Assembly (NCBI GenBank): GCA_017462125.1
Contig: JAFTRQ010000132.1
Coordinates: forward strand, 1-64,000
Length of the DNA stretch: 64,000 nucleotides
Direction of reading: 5' to 3'
Source: Clostridia bacterium
GTDB taxonomy: Bacteria > Bacillota_A > Clostridia > Oscillospirales > CAG-272
Under the pieces are notes generated by a model. It saw only the letters and a list, made by a program, of their open reading frames with translations, was not told the DNA's origin and did not search any database. The position numbers and the translations under genes were made by a program. Below are positions 34,711 through 43,139 of the stretch, piece after piece. The number at the start of each line of letters is the position of its first letter. Position 1 is the stretch's first letter.

Positions 34711-35745
34711 ATGCAGAACAGCGTATATTATCCCGACCTTGTCGGCAACCTTGATTTGAAAAAGCGCCTATCCAAGGACGTGGGCGAGGGTTTTCTTTCA
34801 CACGCTTACATTCTTGAAGGCCCTCGCGGCACAGGTCGCCACACTCTCGCTTTGCAGACTGTAGCCGCACTCTCCTGCGAAGATCACGGAAGTGATGGCA
34901 GAATTCCCTGCGGAAAATGCAAAAGCTGCGACAAGATCCTGAACGGCAAATCCCCCGACGTAATCACTGTAGGACTTGAGGGTGAAAAGGTCACCATCGG
35001 CGTGGAGACCGTGCGTAATCTGAAAAACGATATGTTTACCGCCCCCAACGACCTTACCGTCAAGGCTTATATCATCGAGGACGCAGACCGCATGACGGCA
35101 CAGGCGCAAAACGCCTTTCTTCTCTCCCTTGAGGAGCCACCATCCTATATACTATTCTTTCTGCTCTGTGAAAATTCCGCAAATTTGTTGGAAACGGTGC
35201 GTTCCCGCGCGCCCACATTGCGCCTTGAGCGCATCGAAAAGGATCCGCTTGCGGAACACCTGCTTGCACACGACAAGCGTGCACGCTCGCTGAAGGAGGA
35301 ATCCGAGGAGGAGTGGCACAGGCTTCTCTGTGTCAGCGCAGGCAGTATCGGCTACGCGTTGGAGCTCCTTGAGACCAAGCGTCGCCGTCAGGTGTTCGAC
35401 TATCTCGATTTCGCAAGAGATACCGTTACGATGTTGGCAGGCTCGGCAAAAGGAAAGGCACTTTCCGCTATCGCGGGCTTTGGCAACAAGCGGCCGGAGG
35501 TCATCCGTCAGCTCTCCTATATTCAGTATGCTCTACGTGATCTGATCCTGCTGAAAAAGAGCGAAAACGCGCCGCTCTGCTTCTTTGAAGATCGTGACCG
35601 CGCCAACGAGCTCTCCACCCGCTTTACGTCAAGTGCGCTGTTCGCACTCTACGATGCTACCGCCGTAGCATTGGACGATCTTGAACGCAATGCAAACGTT
35701 CGTCTTACCCTGATGAATATGATGCAAAACGCAGAGCTCTTATAA
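34711..35745 (+). CDS. holB: DNA polymerase III delta-prime subunit
   Basis: Delta-prime is the stator of the clamp-loader complex. The 344-residue AAA+ protein begins with DLVGNLDLKKRLSK and HAYILEGPRGTGRHT; this Walker A has Arg-His in place of the usual Lys, in keeping with a non-hydrolysing subunit. The zinc module is Cys in ALSC plus CGKCKSC. IIEDADRMTAQAQNAFLLSLEEPP and SRAPTLRLE follow, the latter where the SRC arginine-finger motif sits. AGGAGG lies 8 nt upstream of the ATG. It is followed by ricT and, two genes on, by trmN, the order seen in Bacillus (holB-yaaT-yabA-yabB) without yabA. Confidence 0.88.
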   Translation: MQNSVYYPDLVGNLDLKKRLSKDVGEGFLSHAYILEGPRGTGRHTLALQTVAALSCEDHGSDGRIPCGKCKSCDKILNGKSPDVITVGLEGEKVTIGVETVRNLKNDMFTAPNDLTVKAYIIEDADRMTAQAQNAFLLSLEEPPSYILFFLLCENSANLLETVRSRAPTLRLERIEKDPLAEHLLAHDKRARSLKEESEEEWHRLLCVSAGSIGYALELLETKRRRQVFDYLDFARDTVTMLAGSAKGKALSAIAGFGNKRPEVIRQLSYIQYALRDLILLKKSENAPLCFFEDRDRANELSTRFTSSALFALYDATAVALDDLERNANVRLTLMNMMQNAELL

Positions 35746-35802
35746 AAGAGCGCTAAAAAACGAAAACATATCCAATAAACAGAAAAGGTTGGTTAACGAT
35801 AT

Positions 35803-37155
35803 ATGAATTCCGAAAACAGACCCGCAGGCGGCGGTTCAAAGAACAATAAAAACAGAAGAAAGCCTTATTATATCAAGAAAAAGCCTCAATCCGCAGGCGA
35901 CGATCAAAACCGCGAACAGCAAAATCGCGAGCTACAGAACCGCGAGCCACAGAACCGCGAGCCACAGAACCGCGAACAGCAAAATCGCGAGCTACAGAAC
36001 CGCGAGCCACAGAACCGCGAGCCACAGAACCGCGAGCAGCAGAATCGCGAGCAGCAGAATCGCAATCGCTCTCACCACAATCGCAGAAACCGTCAGCGTG
36101 ACAAACGTAAGGACTTGCCCGAGGTAAACCTGCCCGAGAGCGTTGCGGCAGAGCTCAATGACAACGAGCTTCTCAACTCCGACAGTCAGGCAGTTACCGA
36201 AGACACAGACGTATTACAGGATACAGCTGCCGACTCTGAGGTGATCGTGGCGGCCGCTGAGGACGATATAACCCCCGAGGTGGTGGTCAACATCGTTACC
36301 GAGGAGCAGGACGAGAACAGAATTGCGGTAACCGGTGTCAGATTCAAGCCCGGTGGAAAGGTCTATTACTTCGACAAGGGTGAGCTTGAGCCCAAGACAG
36401 GCTCTTACGTCATCGTTGAGACCGCACGCGGTCTTGAGTTCGGTGAGGTTGCCTTTGGCTCCCGCGAGGCGCGCGAGTCCTCATTGGTGCTTCCCTTGCG
36501 CCCCGTGGTCAGATTGGCTACCGATGCCGACGTTGCCCATCATAACGAGAACAAGCAGAAGGAAGAGGAAGCCTTCAGAATCTGCCTTGAGAAGATCAAA
36601 AAGCACGGTCTTGATATGAAGCTGATCGAGGCACAGTATTCCTTTGACAACTCCAAGCTTCTCTTCTATTTCACCTCGGCAAGCCGCGTGGATTTCCGCG
36701 AGCTTGTCAAGGATCTTGCAAGCGTTTTCAAGACCCGTATCGAGCTCCGTCAGATCGGTATCCGTGACGAGGCGAAGATTATGGGCGGCTTGGGTGTTTG
36801 CGGCAGAAGCCTCTGCTGCTCCACCTTCCTGTCCGACTTTGTGCAGGTCTCCATCAAGATGGCAAAGGAGCAGAATCTTTCCCTCAACTCGGGCAAGATC
36901 TCGGGTTGCTGTGGCAGACTGATGTGCTGTCTGCAGTACGAATATAAGACCTATGCCGAGGAGACGGCTAAAACGCCTCCCGTAGACTCCCTTGTCAAAA
37001 CACGCGAGGGTGTGGGATTCGTCACCGAGATCAATCCCTTGGCGGCAACCGTCAAGGTCAAGCTTAAGGACAAGCCCGATACTCCTCCCATGCTCTTCAA
37101 AAGAGACGAGGTAACCGTCCTCAGCCGCGCCAAGAAGGACGATGACGAGGATTAA
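35803..37155 (+). CDS. ricT: RicT/YaaT (PSP1-domain) protein with N-terminal NRExQ repeats
   Basis: In Bacillus, RicT joins RicA and RicF in an Fe-S-bearing complex that aids RNase Y in mRNA processing and affects sporulation and competence. Here the PSP1/RicT domain spans about residues 170-430 (VTGVRFKPGGKVYYFDKG, RQIGIRDEAKIMGGLGVCGR, LCCSTFL, GCCGRLMCCLQYE) and holds the conserved Cys set. The N-terminal ~105 residues are basic and low-complexity, with ten NRExQ pentapeptides at 36-85; Bacillus RicT lacks such a tail, making this protein about 170 residues longer. The extension could bind RNA, by analogy with other Arg/Asn-rich tails. It is 57 bp after holB. Confidence 0.85.
   Translation: MNSENRPAGGGSKNNKNRRKPYYIKKKPQSAGDDQNREQQNRELQNREPQNREPQNREQQNRELQNREPQNREPQNREQQNREQQNRNRSHHNRRNRQRDKRKDLPEVNLPESVAAELNDNELLNSDSQAVTEDTDVLQDTAADSEVIVAAAEDDITPEVVVNIVTEEQDENRIAVTGVRFKPGGKVYYFDKGELEPKTGSYVIVETARGLEFGEVAFGSREARESSLVLPLRPVVRLATDADVAHHNENKQKEEEAFRICLEKIKKHGLDMKLIEAQYSFDNSKLLFYFTSASRVDFRELVKDLASVFKTRIELRQIGIRDEAKIMGGLGVCGRSLCCSTFLSDFVQVSIKMAKEQNLSLNSGKISGCCGRLMCCLQYEYKTYAEETAKTPPVDSLVKTREGVGFVTEINPLAATVKVKLKDKPDTPPMLFKRDEVTVLSRAKKDDDED
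35908..36057 (+). repeat. in-frame 15-bp tandem repeat in ricT
   Basis: Ten 15-bp units encode NREQQ, NRELQ or NREPQ. A 60-bp higher-order unit (QQ, LQ, PQ, PQ) occurs twice, followed by two QQ units. Near-identity at the DNA level points to recent expansion by slippage or unequal crossing-over. Confidence 0.9.
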
Positions 37156-37163
37156 ATATGATC

Positions 37164-37192
37164 AAGAGTGAAGGGTTATTCCCTTCACTCTT
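37164..37192 (+). terminator. terminator after ricT
   Basis: AAGAGTGAAGGG (37164-37175) pairs with CCCTTCACTCTT (37181-37192); a modest T-containing tail follows. Confidence 0.6.
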
Positions 37193-37301
37193 CGTTATTA
37201 TATGGGGCTTTTCGTCGAATTAGCCTATGCTAACTCTTGTTTTTTGTTAAAACTGCCTAATTTTTTCACAAAATTTTGTTTAGTTTTTTTTGCAAAGGCG
37301 G

Positions 37302-37330
37302 TTGAAAAATCGCACGAATTGTGATACAAT
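37302..37330 (+). promoter_or_regulatory. promoter of the ferredoxin gene
   Basis: TTGAAA (37302-37307), 17 nt, TACAAT (37325-37330); the ferredoxin ATG is 33 bp downstream, with GGAGG at 37351-37355. Confidence 0.65.
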
Positions 37331-37363
37331 ATTAGCATAATAAAAAAACGGAGGTACATAACA

Positions 37364-37534
37364 ATGGCATACAAGATTACTGACGATTGCATCGCATGCG
37401 GCGCATGTGCAGCAGAGTGTCCCGTAGAGTGCATCACTGAGGGTGACGGCAAGTACGTTATCGATGCTGATACCTGCATCGGTTGCGGCAACTGCAAGGA
37501 TGTTTGCCCCGTAGACGCTCCTGTTGAGGAATAA
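37364..37534 (+). CDS. 2[4Fe-4S] clostridial-type ferredoxin
   Basis: The 56-residue electron carrier has two canonical cluster motifs: CIACGACAAECP (Cys 9, 12, 15, 19) and CIGCGNCKDVCP (Cys 38, 41, 44, 48). Each cluster takes three Cys of one motif and the fourth of the other. The length is standard for clostridial ferredoxins, which pass low-potential electrons between pyruvate:ferredoxin oxidoreductase, hydrogenase and similar enzymes. It has its own promoter, a strong GGAGG and its own terminator, so it is a single-gene unit; this is typical of a highly expressed housekeeping carrier in an anaerobe. Confidence 0.95.
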   Translation: MAYKITDDCIACGACAAECPVECITEGDGKYVIDADTCIGCGNCKDVCPVDAPVEE

Positions 37535-37549
37535 TCGTTATGAGGCTAT

Positions 37550-37575
37550 CGCCGGGTCACGGAAGTGGCTCGGCG
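37550..37575 (+). terminator. terminator of the ferredoxin gene
   Basis: GCCGGGTCAC pairs with GTGGCTCGGC (two G-U pairs) around a GGAA tetraloop, followed by TTTGTTTTT. Confidence 0.75.
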
Positions 37576-37617
37576 TTTGTTTTTCCCGACAAAAAAGTAA
37601 AATAAAGAGAGTTTTAT

Positions 37618-38373
37618 ATGGAAACCGTAACACAGATCAACAATGATTTGAAGTTAATACAGAACTCGGACGGATTGACGTTCGGCACCGACGCGTATCT
37701 GCTGTCGGCATTCGTCTTAGGCGGAAGAGGATTACACGGAGCCGACCTCGGAAGCGGCACGGGCATCATTCCCCTGCTTCTCTGCTCCAAAAATAAAGCG
37801 GCGGACATCGCCGCCGTGGAGGTGCAGGAGAGCTTCGTCTCTCTGATCGGGCGCAATGCCGAGCTCAATGGCTTCGGGGATCGTATTCTTCCCCTATCTG
37901 CCAACGTTTGCGATCTGCGGGCGGTCGATCTTGGACGTGAGCTCGACTTCGTTACGGCAAATCCGCCCTATATGAAGATCGACAGCGGCAAGCGCAATCT
38001 GCACGACGAAAAATTCATCGCTCGACACGAGGTCTGCGGCGACGTGGGTGATTTTTGCGCCTGCGCATCGAGGCTTTTGAAGCACGGCGGCAGATTTTAC
38101 TGCGTTTGGAGACCCGACCGACTTGTGGATCTCATCGTTTCACTCCGTCAAAACAAGCTGGAGCCTAAAGTTATAGTCTTCGTTTCTGCAACAAAGGAAA
38201 GTGAGCCTTCGATGGTGCTTATCCGCGCGGTCAAGGGCGGTGCGTCGGGAGCCAGAGTCACAAAGAATCTGTTTCTCCACGACTCAAAAGAGGACGCGGC
38301 GAAAAGCATTCTCTCCCCCGATGCCGAGGCAATTTATAAGGATTGCTCGTTTGATATGTTTTTGGAGAGATAA
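37618..38373 (+). CDS. tRNA1(Val) (adenine-N6)-methyltransferase, TrmN6/YabB-like
   Basis: The 251-residue class I methyltransferase has the SAM motif GADLGSGTGIIPLLL (about 41-55), an acidic AAVEVQES strand end, and the N6-adenine signature TANPPYMK. The family (E. coli YfiC, Bacillus YabB) methylates A37 of tRNA1(Val). The HEVCGDVGDFCACASRLLKHGGRF segment is typical. Its place near holB and ricT matches the Bacillus order and supports the call. A weak AGAGAG lies upstream of the ATG. Confidence 0.85.
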   Translation: METVTQINNDLKLIQNSDGLTFGTDAYLLSAFVLGGRGLHGADLGSGTGIIPLLLCSKNKAADIAAVEVQESFVSLIGRNAELNGFGDRILPLSANVCDLRAVDLGRELDFVTANPPYMKIDSGKRNLHDEKFIARHEVCGDVGDFCACASRLLKHGGRFYCVWRPDRLVDLIVSLRQNKLEPKVIVFVSATKESEPSMVLIRAVKGGASGARVTKNLFLHDSKEDAAKSILSPDAEAIYKDCSFDMFLER

Positions 38374-38390
38374 ATTGCAATTTATCGGTG

Positions 38391-38427
38391 TGATAAGTCG
38401 GGAGGGGTCTCCCCTCCCGACTTATCA
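38391..38427. repeat. 17-bp hairpin between trmN-like and ttcA-like genes
   Basis: TGATAAGTCGGGAGGGG (38391-38407) pairs perfectly with CCCCTCCCGACTTATCA (38411-38427) around 3 nt. It could end the upstream message, though no T-run follows. The AAATCAAAATTTGAAA palindrome follows at 38435-38450. Confidence 0.55.
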
Positions 38428-38477
38428 TCCCTACAAATCAAAATTTGAAACAAATCACAAGAAAGTGTAACACCCAT

Positions 38478-39245
38478 ATGGAAAATATGAAACGGATCCT
38501 CAGCTATACGCGCCGAGGAATCGACGATTACAATATGATCGAGGAGGGCGACAAAATCGCCGTTGGCGTCTCGGCGGGCAAGGACTCGTTGACCTTGCTC
38601 TGCGCTATGGCGCAGCTCCGTCGCTTTTATCCGAAGAAATTCGAGCTTATCGCCATCACCATCGACATGGGCTTTGAGGGCGGTATGGACTTTGAGCCGA
38701 TCAAGGCTCTCTGCCGTGAGCTTGACGTGCCCTATCACATCGTGCCCACCGAGATCTACAAGATCATTTTTGAAGTGAGACAGGAGAAAAATCCCTGCTC
38801 TCTCTGCGCTAAGATGCGCCGCGGCGCGCTTCACAATGCCGCAAAAGAGCTTGGTTGCAATTCCGTGGCTTTGGGTCACCATTTTGACGACGTTGTGGAA
38901 ACCTTTATGCTCAACCTCTTCTACGAGGGCAGGCTTGGCTGCTTCTCTCCCGTGACCTATCTCTCCCGCGTCGGCATCAAGCTGATCAGACCGATGATCT
39001 ATATGCCCGAGAAGGAAGTTAAGGAGTTCGTGAAAAAGAACCCCATGCCCGTCATCACCTCTCCCTGCCCTGCCGACAAGGCAACCGAGCGCGAGGAGAT
39101 GAAGCAGCTGCTCCATTCTCTCGAGCGTGAAAACAAGGGCTTGCGCTACCGCATTTTCGGTGCGCTCTGCCGCGGTGAGATCGACGGCTTTGCTGAAAAA
39201 AGCCGAATGCAGGGTACAAAAGCCTACGATGAGGTTGAGGAATAA
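38478..39245 (+). CDS. TtcA-family tRNA thiolation protein (tRNA 2-thiocytidine synthetase-like)
   Basis: The 255-residue PP-loop ATPase has GVSAGKDSLTLLCAM (about 30-44), the CxxC in PCSLCAKMRRG and GHHFDDVVETFMLNL. TtcA activates tRNA with ATP and uses an Fe-S cluster to thiolate cytidine 32; related branches thiolate other bases or act in thiamine-type sulfur chemistry. A third Cys in VITSPCPADKAT fits the three-Cys cluster site. The ATG at 38478 agrees with family starts; an ATG at 38487 is an alternative, since no clear ribosome site separates them. It is the last gene of the plus-strand run. Confidence 0.82.
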   Translation: MENMKRILSYTRRGIDDYNMIEEGDKIAVGVSAGKDSLTLLCAMAQLRRFYPKKFELIAITIDMGFEGGMDFEPIKALCRELDVPYHIVPTEIYKIIFEVRQEKNPCSLCAKMRRGALHNAAKELGCNSVALGHHFDDVVETFMLNLFYEGRLGCFSPVTYLSRVGIKLIRPMIYMPEKEVKEFVKKNPMPVITSPCPADKATEREEMKQLLHSLERENKGLRYRIFGALCRGEIDGFAEKSRMQGTKAYDEVEE

Positions 39246-39325
39246 AGAACGTAATAAAACCGAAAACAGGAGCCTGCGCTCCTGTTTTTTGATTTCAAAT
39301 TTTGATTTATCGGGGTGTTTGAAGT

Positions 39326-39520
39326 AGTGATATTCCGCTATAGCGGAGTGATATTGTCGCTTACGCGACAGTGATATTAAAGCCTGCGGCTTTAGTGGTA
39401 TTATATTCGCCTCCTTAACTTGCGTAGCAAATATCACTCGTCGCAGACGAATACCACTGCCTTAGGCAATACCACTCGCCGCAGGCGAATATAACTGCGG
39501 TGCTTCGCACCGCTAAATCC
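39326..39520. repeat. array of short hairpins joined by GTGATATT-type spacers
   Basis: Small palindromes (TCCGCTATAGCGGA, GTCGCTTACGCGAC, AAAGCCTGCGGCTTT) alternate with GTGATATT or GTGGTATT. After a centre near 39403-39430 the pattern runs in reverse (ATATCAC, ATACCAC, ATACCAC, ATATAAC) with palindromes TCGTCGCAGACGA, TGCCTTAGGCA and TCGCCGCAGGCGA. The whole is therefore a large inverted repeat of hairpins filling the 39246-39575 gap. No coding content. Confidence 0.75.
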
Positions 39521-39575
39521 CAATTTACCAACTGAAAACGAGGAGCAAAACGCTCCTCGTTTGCTATCTATTCAT

Positions 39576-40792
39576 TCACTCCCGCATCAAATACTGATAC
39601 ATATTCACAGCAAGCAGATTCCAGCTTTGGAAGCCGAGATTATGCACGCCCTCGCAGGTGTCGGGATCGTAATACTCGTGCATCTTGCCGTACTTTTCGA
39701 TGTCCTTGCCAAACATCAGAACCGTCTTTTCGGCAAGCTCACGCGCCTCTTTTTCATAGCCGTAATTCAGAAGACCTACAAAAGTCAGATAGTTGGCAAT
39801 GCCCCAGATCGGACCCGTCCAGCAGGAGGGGTTGCCCGATACGATCACGCGGTACATTTTTTCGCATTTTGACAGCGATCTCACACCGCCTGCGGAATAG
39901 AAGGTCTTTTCGTTGAGATAATTCTCCTTCACCATTCTCTCCGCCTGTTCGGGAGTGGCAATTCCTGCCCACATTGCCAAAAAGCCCGACCAAACGTCGA
40001 TCTTCTGCAGCAAAAAGCTGTAGTTTCTCGGGCAGCCCTTGTGCATGGTCTCGTCCGCATCGATAGGACGGAGATTGAGGTCCGCACTGTAGAAAAATCC
40101 GTTTCTTTCGTCCCAAAGGCTGTCGCGGATGCAGTTTTTCAGCTCCTCGCCCTCTCGGCATACTTTGCCGCCTCGTCCTCAAGACCCAAATGGCGCGCGA
40201 TCTCCGAGGTTGCCCAAATCTCCTTATACATCAAGCAATTGAGGTAGATCGTAGCCGAGCTTTTCTCGGGGCGGTAGAATACGCAGGGGTCATTGTCGAT
40301 GCCGATGGCAACGTCGTTGAGCCAGAAATAAAGTCCCGACTCGTGACGGCAATGCTCAAAGTAAAAATCCACAAAAGCGGTCAGATTTGAGAATTTTTCC
40401 CGAAGCCACTCAAAGTCCCCGTTCTGCTCGCCAACGTACAGCGCGTGCTGTGCCAAGCAGGGCTTATGTACGTTCATATTGACCTTGTCGGTGTAAGCGG
40501 GGCTGGCGCCTGCGGGAGTGATCAGGATCGGGATCCTTCCCATATAATCGGTCTTGTCCAAGAAGTTGAGAACACAGCCCTTTTCGTATTCACCAATGTC
40601 GGCACTTGAAGCAACCGCGCGCAAAGCGATATTGGTGGTCCAGCTATCCCAATCCCAAAGAGACTCGTAGATGCTTCCGGGAACGATGTATTTGTATTTC
40701 ATAATGCCTGCAGGCTCGCGAAAAACCTTCTTGTAGTTTTCTTTCACGTAATCGACGATGATCTCGCCGTATTTTTTGATCTCAAAGTTCAT
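39576..40792 (-). pseudogene. trehalase/GH63-like (alpha/alpha)6-barrel glycosidase, frameshifted
   Basis: The start is the ATG at 40792, with AAAGGG 6-7 nt upstream. The first frame (IYESLWDWDSWTTNIALRA, KPCLAQHALYVGE, SGLYFWLND) ends at 40139 right after KYAERARS. The homologous continuation (EELKNCIRDSLWDERNGFF, ADLNLRPIDADETMHKG, WTGPIWGIANYL, TCEGVHNLGFQSWNLL) is in another frame. One base lost in the G/C-rich GGCGAGGAG at about 40145-40152 explains it. The fold matches GH37/GH63-type glucosidases and related mannosylglycerate hydrolases. It is either a recent pseudogene or a sequencing error. Confidence 0.75.
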
Positions 40793-41008
40793 ATTTTCCC
40801 TTTCGTAATGCTTTATTTGATTTTTTGTGCTGTACGAAAACACCGCGAAACTGCTCCCTGCCGCTTGTCAATCCCAAACGTGCCTTGTTCGCTTCAAAAT
40901 TTCTTCTTTTGCGGCATCAATAATCAAGTATCAACCCTGCCAAAAGCAGGATTGCCATACCTGCTTTTATTATAGCACATCTGCCCAATAAAGTCAACTC
41001 TTTTCTGC

Positions 41009-41758
41009 TCACACAGGGTCATTATCGGAAAGTCCCATGGAACGCCGCACAGCCGCTTCGAAAAAGCTGTCGGTTTCAAAGCTTCCCTGCGGCTCGGGCT
41101 CACGGCAAACGGCATTGCCGCCGAGATCCTTATCCCGATCCCACCATTGCCGCAAGGCATCGAAATGGCTGGTATAGCGATAGCCCTTCAGATGCATTTT
41201 TTCCGAAAAGCGGTCTATGTATTTCTCAAGATCCGGGATCTCACGGCTCAGGGCAAGATATTCCTCGGTGGAAAGGATGACGTTGCCGTATTTGCCGTAC
41301 CCTTGTCCCTTCACGCCATCTCCCTCTCTCTCCGAGCGCGCGTCGATCCCCTTGCCGGCGTCCTCTGTCTCGCTCTCTGTCTTGTCTTTGTCTCTGTCTT
41401 TGTCTCTGTCTTTGTCTATAGGCATTGGCACCCCATATGCCCGGCCATTAGCTTGGCCATTAGCTTGGCTATTAGCTTTATCGGATGCGGAAGCCTTTTC
41501 GGAGTCCCCTTCATCGGTGCGTTTGTAGCGGGCACATGCACCCATCATTCCATACTCGGACAGGTGTTTTCTGCGTTCGATCTGCGGGAAGATAAATGCC
41601 GAGATTGTCTTTGCTTTACCGACAAATTCGGGAGGCGGAGTGCCAAACATCTGGTATTTATATATTGCCGAAATAATGGCTTTGTAGTCTTTGGCGGACA
41701 GGGTTTCCAGGACCTCCATCCAGTCGTAAAAAAGTAAAATTCCTTTTAATTTATTCAT
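41009..41758 (-). CDS. phage-type replication-associated protein, DUF6291-like
   Basis: The 249-residue protein opens with GILLFYDWMEVLETLS and FIFPQIERRKHL, the pattern of the DUF6291 domain found in prophages and mobile elements. A low-complexity middle follows (SQANGQANGRAYG, then IDKDRDKDRDKDK). The C-terminal part (GYRYTSHFDALRQWWDRDKD) resembles tails of phage replisome organisers. Role: presumed replication initiation; unproven. No other phage gene flanks it, so it looks like a stranded remnant. The gap 40793-41008 upstream of the trehalase-like gene holds no gene. Confidence 0.6.
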   Translation of the reverse strand: MNKLKGILLFYDWMEVLETLSAKDYKAIISAIYKYQMFGTPPPEFVGKAKTISAFIFPQIERRKHLSEYGMMGACARYKRTDEGDSEKASASDKANSQANGQANGRAYGVPMPIDKDRDKDRDKDKTESETEDAGKGIDARSEREGDGVKGQGYGKYGNVILSTEEYLALSREIPDLEKYIDRFSEKMHLKGYRYTSHFDALRQWWDRDKDLGGNAVCREPEPQGSFETDSFFEAAVRRSMGLSDNDPV

Positions 41759-42039
41759 TCGTTTTCCTTTCGTTTTTGATTTGATTTTGATTTTTTTCGA
41801 TTCGGTTTTGGTTTGAAATCGGTTTGGTTATGTTCGAATTTTGAAAAGTTTGAGGATGATTTTTTGAAACAATTGTTCTTGTGATTGTTATTTTAGCACA
41901 TTCGTTTCATTTTGTCAAGTCCCGTTTTGAAAAAAGCGGCGCACTGCAATGCTGCTTCTTTTTGCGGCGGGGTTCAAATTTTGATTTGTCAAACTGTTTG
42001 AAATGGCAAATTGTAGCCGTTTTGTCGGTTCAAATTGCT

Positions 42040-42163
42040 CGTTCACGGGACGTCGAGGGCGCCGTCCCCTACGGTTTAAACGTTTGCAATTTGCTTTACT
42101 GTAGAAGGATTTTTGGGCGATTTCGTGGTGGTAGGGGACGGCGCCCTCGACGTCCCGTGAACG
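42040..42163. mobile_element. MITE-like palindromic element with perfect 33-bp terminal repeats
   Basis: The left arm at 42040-42072 (CGTTCACGGGACGTC...) is the exact reverse complement of the right arm at 42131-42163, around a 58-nt AT-rich centre. No reading frame. It occupies most of the 41759-42268 gap, beside a CAAATTTTGATTT palindrome at 41975. The perfect arms suggest recent arrival or strong constraint. Confidence 0.65.
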
Positions 42164-42268
42164 TTGGTTTTTAAATGTTCGCCACGGCGATGCAACACAC
42201 AGATAAATCGCAATTTATCAAACAAAAAACCGCGCCGTAGCGCGGTTTTCGTCTTCATCATTATACAC

Positions 42269-43090
42269 TTACTTTACAAAAATATATCTCTCTCCGGGCT
42301 TGAAGATATGATACGGCAGATCTTTGGCGGTGGACTCGATCTGCTCCACGACGGTGGAGGTGGCGAGACAGTTTACGTCATAAAGATCAAAATGCATCGG
42401 AATCATCATCCTCGCACCTGCCTTACGGCAAAGCTCAGCCGCCTCGGCAGCGGTCATATTTCCGATAATATTACGGACGTATCTTTGGAAATAAGAACGG
42501 CCGTTGACGGGAAGGAGCATCAGATCTGTTCCCCGCACTCTCTCTATCAAGCCATCGTAGATACAACAATCTCCTGCATGGAAAAGGGTCACATCATCGA
42601 TCTTTACCACAAATCCAAGACAATCGTACCTGCCCTCGGCATCGGGACAAAGCTCCTCGTGTGCGGCAGGCACGGGAGTAACAAGCGCGCCGTCAAGAGC
42701 GATCTTCTCATCTGCATAAGCCTCGATGATAACCTCTTTAGCCACTCCATAGGACACCACCTTGTCCGCAAAGGGCGCGGGGATGATATATTTTGCCTTT
42801 TTGTTAACCTTAGAGATAGCACCGAGAGTCCAAGGGTCGGTATGATCGTAGTGGCTGTGGGAGCAGAAGATATAATCAACAAAGTCAAGCTCCTCCGCGC
42901 TGATGGGCGGCGCATAGCGTCTCACCCACTTGACCTGCTCGGAGCAACAGTTTTTGTCTACGTAATCGGAAAGATAGCCGTCAAAAAGCAGATATTTGCC
43001 CTCCGCCTTAATAAGAATGCTTTCCTGTCCAAGATAGAATACGGCGATCTGTCCTTCTGCCAATTTCGTGTTCAATATCGTATTTTTCAT
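42269..43090 (-). CDS. UlaG-like metallo-beta-lactamase-fold hydrolase
   Basis: The 273-residue protein has the metal motif FCSHSHYDHTDPW, a further ligand in PVPAAHEE, the Asp in LFHAGDCCIYD and the terminal His in MMIPMHFDLYD. This is the pattern of the UlaG/L-ascorbate-6-phosphate lactonase branch and related sugar-acid lactonases; the substrate is unknown. It is transcribed away from the ROK repressor gene and shares its palindromic promoter, so it is probably co-regulated with the sugar-alcohol cluster. The ribosome site is weak (AAAGG about 12 nt upstream). Confidence 0.8.
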   Translation of the reverse strand: MKNTILNTKLAEGQIAVFYLGQESILIKAEGKYLLFDGYLSDYVDKNCCSEQVKWVRRYAPPISAEELDFVDYIFCSHSHYDHTDPWTLGAISKVNKKAKYIIPAPFADKVVSYGVAKEVIIEAYADEKIALDGALVTPVPAAHEELCPDAEGRYDCLGFVVKIDDVTLFHAGDCCIYDGLIERVRGTDLMLLPVNGRSYFQRYVRNIIGNMTAAEAAELCRKAGARMMIPMHFDLYDVNCLATSTVVEQIESTAKDLPYHIFKPGERYIFVK

Positions 43091-43139
43091 CTTTAAAATT
43101 TACCTTTATCTGTAAAATTTTCGGGGATTTTTCCTCACC

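Noticed and set aside
35908..36057. Non-coding minisatellite
   Set aside because: The 15-bp period is in frame and encodes a regular peptide inside ricT.
39326..39520. CRISPR array
   Set aside because: Spacer-like units are palindromic and short (about 14 nt), the repeats are only 8 nt and reverse orientation midway; no cas genes nearby.
41408..41440. DKDRDKDRDKDK tract as a sign of a frameshifted pseudogene
   Set aside because: The reading frame stays open through the tract and such repeats are usual in this phage protein type.
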